From Symbiodinium natans (taxonomy: Eukaryota > Sar > Dinophyceae > Suessiales > Symbiodiniaceae): a DNA stretch of 62,000 bases. The DNA is taken from the NCBI GenBank assembly GCA_905221605.1, contig CAJNDS010002500.1, positions 150,001 to 212,000 of the forward strand. Reading direction: 5' to 3'. Position numbers and translations under genes: made by a program. This document shows positions 21,601 to 33,600 of the stretch, piece after piece. The stretch's first letter is position 1; each line of letters opens with the position of its first letter. The notes under the pieces are model-generated. The model saw nothing but the letters and a program-made list of their open reading frames with translations, was not told the DNA's origin and made no database searches.

Positions 21601-24600
21601 CACTGCTGTCGCCACCACTGCTGGCCTCGCCCCAGGCCACCACAGATCCATCATCCCGGATCGCGGCAAAAGCTGATGACGAAGCTTGCACTTGCTGCAC
21701 GTTCTTGAGCTGGTCTTGTACGGCACTGCTGTCGCCGCCACGGTAAACATCGCCCCAGGTCACCACAGATCCATCAGCCCGGATCGCGGCAAAAGCCGCA
21801 GAAGTAGCTTGCACCTGCTGCACGTTCTTGAGCTGATCTTGTACGGCACTGCTATCGCCACCATCTGCAGCCTTGCCCCAGGTTACCACAGATCCATCAG
21901 CCCGGATCGCAGCAAACGCCTTTTCAGAAGCTTGCACCTGCTGCACGTTCTTCAGCTGCTCTTGTACAGCGCTGCTGTCGCCACCGTATGCAGCATGGCC
22001 CCAGGTCACCACAGATCCATCAGCCCGGATAGCGGCAAAAGCGCAAACAGAAGCTTGCACATGCCGCACACTCTTGACCTGCTCTTGTACGGCACTGCTT
22101 TCGCCACCGGCTTCGGCATCGCCCCAGGTCACCACCGATCCATCATCCCGGATAGCGGCAAAAGCATAATAAGAAGCTTGCACCTGCTGCACGTTCTTGA
22201 GCTGGTCTCGTACGGCACTGCTTTCGCCACCAGTTTCAGCATAGCCCCAGGTCACCACAGATCCATCAGCCAGGATCGCAGCAAAAGCTCCAAAAGAAGC
22301 TTGCACCTCCCGCACGTTCTTGAGCTGATCTTGTACGGCACTGCTGTCGCCACCAAGGTCCTCATCGCCCCATGTCACTACAGATCTGTCAGCCCGAATC
22401 GCAGCAAACGCACGAAAAGAAGCCTGCACGTGCTGCACATTCTTGAGCTCGTCTTGTACGGCAGTGCTGTCGCCTCCGTATGCAGCCTCGCCCCAGGTCA
22501 CCACACATCCATCACCCAGCACTGCAGCAAAGGCAGCTGCGGATGGCATTACTTCCTCACGTGCGGGCTTGGAAGTTAAAAGTCGAACCTGTCCGACATG
22601 AAAAGTCAGCACATCATCGTCTTTTAACCGTGCTTGCTCGACTGTACCTCCGGCCAGCATATCCCCAGAGGTTGTGCACAGCCTTCCCTTGCCAACTCCT
22701 AGAGCGCCCTGGGCTCTTTGGCACAAGCAGGTGACAGACTCTTCTGGCTCCGTTGCCAAAGTCACGCTCGCACCACTCAGGAGGTGTACATGGACTGAAA
22801 TGGACATGATGCCGCCCCAGTTGAAGGCTTTAAAGGTGCAGTAGTAGGATTGAGGGTCTTGTAAGGGGCCCAGTTAAAAGGTGGCCGAAACCAGAGCCGG
22901 CATCCTCACCTACCCTACACCAAGGCTGGGAAGTGAAAAAGGTGAACCAGGCCATGCTCATAATGCGGTTTTCCCTGTGCTCCAGAGACGTGGGGGATGT
23001 CTGTGTTAAGGTTTAGGGATACATCGACATCCCCAGATCTGTTGCGAACCGCGGCTCTTTGCAGACATTGAGGGTGGGCATGCTTGGAAACACTAGTGAC
23101 ATTCTCAAAGCCGTGAATGGAATGAGCGCACGCATTCATCTCTATCCACGATTCTACAATCATCTTACTGTGCTCCTGGCATACACGCTAATATTAATGA
23201 AAATGCAATACCTCATGACGCAATTGAATGCATGAACAGTGACTTCTTGGCTCCTTGTTCATTCGGCTCACTCATTCACCTTGTTCAACCAATGTGGGAG
23301 TTTGCGAGAATAGGGGACCCCTAAGTAATATAGACCTCCAAATAGTAGGATTGGTTCCCTCATAACAAGGACCCAATTTGGGAAACCTCCATGTGTGCAC
23401 ACGTACACCGGGCCTTCGCTGTTCAGCAGGGGCCCGCCGCTGTTTCCGGGGTTGATGGAGGCGTCCGTCTGAATGATACCTGGGCTCTCATCCCGAGCTT
23501 GGGCTTGGGGTTTGGGGTTCTGGGTTCAGGGTTTGGAGCTTAGGGGCGCAAGGAAGAGTTCTCAGCTGCCAGACGCGAAAGGCGGAAGATCTGCCCCCCC
23601 CCCCCCTCACTTCCGTAACGTCCGTATGGATTTGCTCTCGCCAAGTTGCCACTCATGGGCCACCCAGCCGTCCCCTGGCCCGTTGTCAAAGCTTTGGTTG
23701 CATGCTCTGTCATGTCCGATTCAATTCTGAGATCTGAATCGGTGCAGAGTTGAGCTCTAGGAGAATAGACAAGAGGTGCATCAAAAATTTGAAAGAGTTC
23801 GGCCATCGGCTTTCATGAGGGCGGGTACAATCTTGCGTTGTGTTGCCGCATGTGGCCAGCGACGCCTCCATGCTCCTGGCGACGCCACTGATCACCCCTT
23901 TGCCTCAGACAAAGCACTTCGCACAGAAACTTACTTCACATTGAAACTCCCAAAAGGAACGGATCCCGTCTCAGAATCAGTAGCCGCCCTGGGGGTTCCT
24001 GAGGGAGTCGCTCATGCTGTGCTCGAGGCCGAACGGATTGCCCAACGCGAAGACCTACCCAGAGGCGATGCGAGAGAACATGCCACATGCCACATGCGCC
24101 TGCCCTCGTCAAAGACTCAAGGGGGGAGGGAGCTTTCGTAGTAGGGGTGAGTGGAGGATTTAGGGGGAATTGGTTTATAGGGGTGATTTAGGGGGTTGGA
24201 TATCTTTTTAGCGACTGTTGTTAGGGGGAGAGAGATTCAAAAGGAAAAGGGGGAGGAGAGGAGATGATTCGCCGCCTCAGCAGGGGACTCAGGCGGACTG
24301 GTTTAGAGGATTTAGCCCTAAATCCTGAACCCTAAACGCTAAACCACAAACCCTAAACCCTAAACCCTAAACCCCAAACCCTAAACCCTAAGCCCAGTAG
24401 GGGTCTCTTTTCTTTTTTGGGGGAGCGCCTCCTGGCCCGGCTTGAGGTCGGCCGAGGCCCCGCGGCTCAGGGGCTGCATCAGCGAGGCCACCGTTGGCTG
24501 GCGAGAGAGATGCGGGTTTAGGGTTTAGGGTTTAGGGTTTAGGGTTTAGGGTTTAGGGTTTAGGGTTTAGGGTTTAGGGTTTAGGGTTTAGGGTTTAGGG

Positions 24601-27600
24601 TTTAGGGTTTAGGGTTTAGGGTTTAGGGTTTTCAGGGCATAGAGATTTTTGTAATAGCTTTTGGGGGGTTTATAGGGTAGAGATAAGTTTTTTTTGTGGT
24701 AGGTTTTGGGCTTTATGGGGTCTTGGGTTGGGGGTTTGGGGCTTGGGGTTTAGGGTTTAGGGCGAGATTCCTGCTCTGCATGCAAGGAAGAGTGCAAGCC
24801 TGTACAGGATCTGCTGGGGCTGATGGGCCTTTTGTGGGCTCAGGAAATCATGCCGGTCCAGCGTTCTCGTCGCTGTTCACCTGAAGGATTGCAATGTCCG
24901 ACAGCGGATCCGCCCCGACCACGTAGGCACCTTGGAGAAAGCTCCGCCCTAGAGCCACAGAGGCTCATATGCGGAAATGAAAACGTTTCTTTTTTTTTGG
25001 GGGGGGGCGGGGGGGAGGAGGGTTGGACGCGAGGGGGGCGGGGGGGGAGGGTGAATCTGGGCTCGAAGTTCGGGTCGGGGCGTGGCTTGGGTTCTGGGGT
25101 TTTTTTTTTCGATGGCGGGCGGGTTCAGAGTGCTTTCCAGCCTAGAAGACCACCGTGAAGATAATGCTTGTCTAATCAGGGCAACAATGATGACTGTGAT
25201 TGTTCCTGGTTCCTATGTTGGGGTCAGAATTTGGCCCGACTTATCTTGCTTGCTCGGAGCCTGTGTAGCTGCTAGTGTGTAGCGCTTGCCCAAGCCGCTG
25301 GAACCACCTCACAGACACGATGAAGACCCCAACTGCCCATCTCGGCATGCCTACGCATCTTCATCTATGGCACAATATGGCACCATGATGCAGGGAAACG
25401 CAGGGTCTTTTTCGGTGCCAAGCCGGATGAGGACACTTTGGGAAGGCTCGCGCACCGGATTGAATGCCATGCCAAAAGAGGCTCGCCCGGATTCAGGGCT
25501 CAGCCGCGACAGTCGCGTGAGCTCACGCCACGCTCTGGCATTCCTATGTACAAAAGGCTCTCTGACAACGCGCCGTCGGAGCCCTCCTTCGCAGGTCCTG
25601 AAGCCACCGCTGCATGCTTCATGAGTTTTCAGAAGGTTCCATGAAAACTCGCGTGCTCTTCCACGACGCCCTCTCACCTTTTTGCGACATATAGTCCACT
25701 GACCACAGATCTTGTGGGCTCCCTGTTACATGCATTCCTCAACCTGACAACTCCTGCACTTGCCACACACTCCGAATCCGCTGCAACCACACGAGCACGC
25801 TCCTCAAAACCTTGCCCGGAACAAGCGAAGCATGACAAAAACATCCGCGCACGTGGTCCTCATCGAGCCAGGCAGCTCAAGTCCGACACGCTGGGCATCC
25901 TGAAAAAAAAACACCCCCAAAAAGGAGCTTCAGCTACGAGGCTCTTGGGGGGGGGCCCTTTGGTGTAAGAGATATTAAGAGAAGAGCAGAAGCTGCCCAG
26001 CAGCCGCATGCGACCAAAATGCACGACGCTTCTCTCCTTTTCTCGACTCGTTTGAGATAAAGAGAGATGATGGGTTTAACATTTAGGGTTTAGGTTTTAG
26101 GGTTTAGGGTTCAGGGTTTGAGGTTTAGGGTTTAGGGTTTAGAGTTTGGGTGACCTCGCCATGCTCTGCTGGGGACTTGCAGGGGAGCGCGCCTGGGCAA
26201 CGGCGGGTCTGGCGGGCTGTACGGGTTGGCATTCCCATTCACCTGACACTCGAAGGCCGGCAAGCAGACTCCGGAGCATGGGACAGATGCAAGCATCCCG
26301 CAGCGGTCTGCGACGCTGCAACCTTGAAAGTGAGTGTTGCTTCCAATGCCAGCAAATGAGGCTCCCCTCTCAAGTACACTCCAGGTATCGCAGAAGGCCC
26401 CTACCAACAAAAAAAGCCTGGAACCTTAAAAGCCCTAAAACAAGTAGCCCTGTGAAAAGAAGGAGAGCGTGGGATGTTCCCACGTATACTAACAGTCCTT
26501 ACAAGGGATCTAACAAGGGGCACTATAATCCCCATGAAGGACGGTCAGTATAGGGAGGAACATCCCAAAGGAGAGCCTAAACCCTAAACCCTAAACCCTG
26601 AACCCTGAAACCCTAAACGAGAGCCTTGATGTTAGGAATCTTGCCATGGCCTGGGTTTCGTTGTCGAACTGGTAGAGCAGCAGAAGGCCGGCCCAAGCAG
26701 TTGCGGCAACGTGAGGGTAGCGGTAGTAGGTCCAACCTATGCCTCCACTAGCTAAAGGCTTTAGGGTTTAGGGTTTAGGGTTTAGGGTTTAGGGTTTAGG
26801 GTTTTTAGGGTTTTTAGGGTTTTTAGGGTTTTTAGGGTTTTTAGGGTTTAGGGTTTTTAGGGTTTATAGGGTTCTAGGGTTTATAGGGTTTAGAGAATTA
26901 GGGTTTAGGGTTGAGGGTTTGGGGTTTGGGGTTTGGGGTTTGGGGTTTGGGGTTTGGGGTTTGGGGTTTGGGGTTTGGGGTTCACTTTGGGTGCGCCGGA
27001 TCTCGGGCTTACAGAGCTTGGGGTAACATAGGGGCGTGGCACTTTCATCATGCAGCCACACATGATTGCAAGAGTACGAGGTGGAAAGCCCCGGAACATC
27101 CCGATCCTGACAGGAGCACTGCGCTAGTAACCCCCCCTTTTCCCTCAGCTGTCTTTGCGACCTTCCCTTCCTAACCGCGGCTCTCTGCCTGTGTCGCTGC
27201 CACCAGGGAATGTCCGATGATGCTCATTCTTCTTCCATGCCTGACATGTAGGACGTGGACCTATGTGGACCTATGTGGGCATCATGGCATCACACCCATG
27301 GCCAAGGCTTAGGAAACTAAGGGGATCCTGTGGCTTCGGTTCCCTAATCCCTAGGAGGGGGAAGTCGGTGGCCTGAATGTTGCCACCGAGCACGGAAGCA
27401 GGAACTGCACCATACCTGGCAGCTCGCAGCAGAACTCGCCAGAAGCCCCCCTCAAACAAAAGCGTAACTCGCTGCGAGCTCATCCCAGGGCGAATTGAGA
27501 AACAGGAGCTCTGAGTACTCACAATTGGAGAAAACGGATTCCGGGCTTCAATCTCCAGGGTTCAGGCTTTTCGACCCCCCGGATCCGGGCGGTCGACGGA

Positions 27601-30600
27601 TTCGCGAGCCTAGCGCACGAGTAAGCCCCCGTCACTCCCCATCTCTGGAGAAGACTCGCATATGAAACAAGAAGCCCCTGACGTAAACAAGGCTGACAGC
27701 AAGTAGAAGTAAGAATCAAACATAAACAAACACACCCCAACCGCCGTTCAGGATCCCAGCAGCCCCCAGGTTAATCACTCTTCGTGTTCTGACGGCAACA
27801 GCGCAACGAGAGCAACGAGTCTTGCAACCATCCACCCAAGCTGCGTGTCCAACAGGGTAAGAAGAGACTGCCGCATGCGTCCGATCTCCTTGGGCGCACG
27901 TGCTGCTACGAGTTGGTGAAGCCCTGTCAGCTTCACTTCGAGACGACGCGACGCAGGAAGAAATGAAAAAACAGCGATACCTGTCAGCAGGCAGCGCGGA
28001 CTAGTTCGGGAACTGATGTGTCGGATGTACGTAGGCACATTCTACTCATCTGAACGTACCCTGCAGGCCATTCAGCACCCACAATGCTCCGCGTACCCCG
28101 AGCTCCACAATGCCTCTGCTCTACTCTCGCCGAATGCAGTACGCAGTTGGCCAAGGCGCTTCATGGACATCTACATCCGACAAGCCATCGTCGAACCTCA
28201 CCGTGACAAGACCAGCTGAAAGATGTGGCCAGGCGGCTCACGCGCTCAAATATGCGGAACGCAATGGTCTGACCACCCAGGCATCCGGCTCTTTGTGCGA
28301 TTCGAGCAATGCCATCACCGCAGCTGCTGTGTTCTCCCACCTGAGAAACTGTAAAAGACTCAGCACAGGCCAGGATTGCAGAAAAAGAGCTGTGAGCTGT
28401 CCTGGCTGCCCTGGAAGGTCTACTAGTAGTACCTTGCCCAGTCACTGAACGCCATTGCCCCAGTTTGTAAAGCGCATGCCACGCAGATTTTCTGCACGGC
28501 TGCCGGTCGCATTGCCAATGACATCCTGGCACGTGCGCAGTCTCACCGAAGCGCCTTTCAGATGTCTACATCTCTGTCTTCAGTGCGCTGCGAACCCAGC
28601 TACACTACACTGCGAACTGTCGAAAGCTCTGCCCTCTCCTCGTCCCAGGTGAGGAGGCCCTCGTCCTCTATGGACTGGAGCGCGGCCGCCACCGCCGCTG
28701 TCTGCAGGTATCAAAGCGTGGGGGTCACGAAGTGTCCGCAACAAGCATCATATAAAGATGAATGCTGTTTGGAAAAGGTGACGAGACAATGCTGAGGGTT
28801 CCCAAGATCGTGCGTTTGACTACGTGAGCCAGTCCTCTCAAAATCTGTTGGCGGTGGCAATGCGGTCAAATGTTGTTATAATCCCTATTAAGAACTGTTA
28901 GTGGAAGGGGGAACATGCCAATGTCAGCTCCACAAACCGACTCGGTGCCTTGCGCTCTCTGGCGGGCTCTGCTCCGGCCAACAAGTTCCAGAACCTTGGG
29001 GCGCTTTACCGACTCGGACCACCTGTGACTCGCAAGTTTTTGCCGTTTGCTTCTGTTTGTAGGGGTGGTAGCAGAAATTCGAACTGGAGACAGATTTCTC
29101 TGCCTTCCTTTGGTCAGGCCTAACTGTGCTTGGAAGTCCCGCCTGTCACCCAAAGAAGAAGAGTGTTGCAGTTTCCTGAATCTATCTATTCTCTGGATGC
29201 TTGTGCCGTGACCAAACAAGCAACTGAAACCCTCAGTGCAATAAACACTATGCCAGCAAGTGGCACGCCATCTGCAGGTACGGCTGTCTTCATGAACTGC
29301 ACACAAGGGTCGGAAAGATCTCGGAAACAGCCAGAGTTTCGGGAAGCCTACTCACGCGTGTGGTCTTGCAGGCTTTGGGCTTAGATACAACGCAAGCCCC
29401 CCAAGGAATGAACAACTCCGGGATTTTAATTTTCCCCTTCCGGCCGTGACATCGCAGGGCACTTCACCATCGGTGCCCATGGCAAAGGACTGCGGATACC
29501 TGCAGGTGGGACAAAAAATGCTCCACGCTGCCCGACCAAGGCATTGGCATCAAGTTGGTGCGGTTCGAGTGCAGAATAGAAAGGCCGCATTGTAGCCACT
29601 ATACCTACATCATGTCTGAGTGCGGCTTGCATCTAATGGCTGTGGACGTGCAAAGAGACTGGCTAGCCAATGGTGGTCTGAATCCCCAAGAATGTCCTTG
29701 TGTTGTACCCAAACATCTCCTGGACGAACACGCGGGCGCGGTTGGCAGCGTCCTTCACGGAAGGCTGAACACAAGGGCGCAGATTTTAACACAAGCGCCG
29801 TATCTGCGATTCAGGGTTTGCCATCGCCTGCTTTTTGAGACAACTTTCAGATCAGATTGCTTTCCTCTACGAGTCTCCCATCCCTACGATCTTCTTGCGG
29901 AACTCCAGAAGTGCAGCACAAGAGTAGATGATTGGCCTCGTCACCCAGGACCTTTGCCAAGGCGTACATGTCGATGTTGTGCCTCCGAAGGAGACTGGGC
30001 TGGAGATGCCTTCGGAGCCCTGAACAAAGTTATACCAAAACTCCCACAACGGACACTCAGGTGCAGACTATTCGGGGGAACTTCAGGTGCAGACTACGCG
30101 CTGGAACGCCGACTAACGCCCCCCCCAAAGTCTTCGAAACGTCCGGCTCAGAGAGCATGTTCCGGCTCAGGAGCTCGGTCGAGCGATAGTTTGCAGGGTA
30201 CGGCCTCTCACAGAGCAAAACGCCACGGGAAGTGATGGGAGCAAATCTCTCTTAATTTCTGCAGATTCCTTCAAAGGTCTCACTTAAGTCAGAGGCCTCA
30301 GCTTGGCCATGAATCCCAGCAGCTTGTCCTTGCCTGGGGGCTCTTCAAGCATCTTCAAGTCTCCAAGCCGCGCAGTGGGGAGGCAACGCCAAAACCAAAC
30401 CAAAAAAGGAGAAATCACCGCGCTTCTGCTTGGAACTGCAGGGCTTCCATGGGGACAAATAGGGGGGGGGGGGGGGGAGGGCTTCCTCTATTCTAACAAG
30501 CAGAAGACGAGATGCACACGGCCGTGCGCTTCAGCGCTTTCAGGATGTCGTGTGCGGCCACCTGGGGGATGAAACGAGGGCGCCCTCGCATCTCGTAACG

Positions 30601-33600
30601 ACCTTGAGCAACCTTTTTGTTAGATCTTCTCCCTTTTGAACTGAGCTAACTGTCAAACTGTCTCCGTCTAGTCCAGCATGGCAGGCCATTTCAGATTCGA
30701 CATCCTGACCACGGAGGTCATTTGACAATTGACGCTGCTCAACGCGACACTCAACCTTTGCAAGCGCGCGCCTCTGTGCGGGTCATCCGTGAGAAGTCTT
30801 TCCGAACAGACAAGGCCCCATCAACATCCACGATCCTGATACCCCCAAGCCCATGCAAGGCTCTCAGAGTTTCGCCACGGCTCCAAGTAGCACTGCTCGC
30901 CCGACGCTGCAGCAAAGTTCGCTAGTGCCAGAGCCACCCAGGCATTGTTTCCTGCACGCTTTGAGTGCTTAGTTCAATCAGACTTGCTTGATCGGTGTTC
31001 AGATCAAGTCTGCACGAATTTGCCTGCGACTCAGGTTCGCATCGTTCCCCCAACGCGGCAACCCCGTTAAGGGCACCTTGACCCTGTTGAAACCCGGCCT
31101 CCTCGCGCTACGACCGTGAAACCGTGAAACCGTGAAACCGCGAAACCGTGAAACCTGGGGGCACTTTCCATTGGCTGGTGGCATCGCCTGTGTCGACGCC
31201 GCCGTCCACAACATGCTTGCCGTAGTAGCTGCCCGCCTTCACCTACAAGATCGAGCAGCCAAGCTTTTAGGAAGGCATGTGCTTCTTGGGCTACGATCTC
31301 ACATTTACATGAATTCATCATGACCCCTGCGCTTTGCATGCTGGACGCAAGCAACTCGTACTTGGAGGTTCATGGTACTTATGGATTAACCTTACAACCC
31401 ACTCATAAGCCCCGCAAGTGCCCTCATAGGGCTACAAGTACAGTTCTAAGTACAGTCTTAGCTGGTTCATCAGTACCAAGAACCTCCAAGTACCCGGAGA
31501 CAACTGTTCGAGTGTGCAGGCACCTTGAGCACATGCAAAGCAGCCCTTCGCCGGTGAGACTATAATCCCTTCCCCCTAATATTAAACACCCCCTACCCCC
31601 TAATGTTAAACACCCCCCCCCCCCCCCAAATACTATAAAATAACCATAATGTGGGGTATTGAATATTAGGGGGTAGGGGGTGTTTAATTTTGGGGGGAAG
31701 GGATTAGTGCCACACGGAGGCCTCCTTGTGAGTGTAAGACGAGCCGATGAGTGTCAGCCATCTGCCTGGCATGCTCACTTCAGTTCATGCTTCTCTTCCG
31801 TGTTCCAGCACGTCAATCTGAAATCTGAAGTCTAAACCCTACCCCTAAACCATAAACCTTAAACCCCAAACCCTAAACCCTCAACCCTAAACCCTAAACC
31901 CGAAACCCTAGACCCTAGACCCTAGACCCTGGACCCTAGACCCTAGACCCTAAACCTAGACAGGAAGGAGCGGCGCCTGAGGGCAAGCCGTCACGCTCGC
32001 CGAAGGACAGATGCGGGATTTCCTGCGGCGGATAGAGCCTCGGCTCTAAGCTCGACTAAACGTCTTCCCGGGCTCCACCGCAGAAACCCACATGGGGGGT
32101 TTTACGATATTAGGGGGGGTACCTTATTGGGGTCCTTACTATAAGGGAACCCAACGAGTTGGGGGTTTATCTTCGGGTCCCCTGTTTTCGTAAACCCCCA
32201 CATCGGCTCGTCGATATGTTCAACATATGTCCTAATATGCTCCAATATGTTCCAACCTTCCCCCGCCCCCCCAGTATGTTCTAATATGTTCTCATGTGTT
32301 CGAATTTGTTCGAATGGACACCGTGCTCAGGAAGCGGAAAAGCCAGAGCAGTTGAGCTGCAAGTGCAAAAACGCATCGAGAATGCCCCGCGCGGCGACGA
32401 GCTTGCCCCGTTTCGTCAGGTAGATGGCCTCAGGGCTCCGAAAAAATCCAAGAACTTCATCCGAACTTCATCCTCCACCCTACATTCCTTCGTGTTGTCT
32501 CCCCTGCTATGTAAATCTTCAGCAACTCGCAAAGGTCGTGCCAATGGTGAGCTTCACAAGGGACCCGTGACTCGCGACTGAGCCCGGCGCAGCCACGGCG
32601 TTGTCGTAGACCTACTTGGAGGTTCAGAAGAGTTGTTTTTTAAGTAGGGTTATGAACTATACTTGTAATAGTTTCAAGTAGAGTGAATGAACTATACTTA
32701 CAACCCTACTTAGGGTCCTTGGAACCCTATTTATAACTACCCACGAACCTCCAAGTAACCCCCCCACAGCTTGCGGACAGAGATCCCGCCCGCAGGTTGC
32801 AGCTCAGCCCGAACCAAGAAACCGGGTCAAACCATGTCTCTTGGGATGTTCTCCCCTATACTAACAGTCCTTAATAGGGATTCTAGTACCCCCTATAATC
32901 CCTATCAAGGACTGTTCGTCTCAGTGGGAACAACCCAACATGTCTCTCTATCTCACTCCCGAGCAGCATCATATCGGCAGCGCTTGGAGACGCCGAACTC
33001 CGGGCAAGGGGCCTTGAGTTGCGGGGCTCCGGGCTTCGCGGATCTCCGGATGGAAACGCCATGGAAGAGGTCTACATTTCGGGGCGCTTGCAATACCTTG
33101 CAATCGCTCGCTGCTGAACGGTGCTTGGTGTTCCGGCATGGATGCGGGCGCAATTCTAAGTGTCGCTGAGCTGCGCGGGCCACAGAACCCTCGACTGTTT
33201 TTGGCTTGCTCTACTAGCCAACCACTGGGCGTTCAACAGTTGCCCCAACTGAAGGCCGGCAATTGTACCCAGGCACAGGCAGCGCACACAGGTCGCCGCA
33301 GTCACCACCCCCCAGGGAGGCCCCAAAGGTCTGCAGCAGACCTGCGCCATTCCTGGGACAAAAAATTGAAGTTTAGGGTTGAAGTGCATTGAGTTAGGGC
33401 GTCTCATCATGCAAACCAGAAGATGAACACAATTGCATCTCCCTCAAAAGATGGATACTGCAAGAGTTGCAAGGGCAATGAACGCACCCCCTCTTGGGGG
33501 GGGGGGGGGGGGGGGGGGGGGGGAGTTTCCACCATGGGGGAACCGGGGAATCGCAAGGCCCATCGAGACTCCAAGCGTCTTTAAGAATGACTGCCGTGGC

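Noticed and set aside
21686-22579. 297-codon plus-strand ORF
   Set aside because: Antisense shadow of the RCC1-like repeats; the repeat structure keeps it open.
29555-30235. 226-codon plus-strand ORF
   Set aside because: Cys/Arg-rich composition; minus-strand segments over the same bases have splice-like borders and better composition. Kept as a possibility only.
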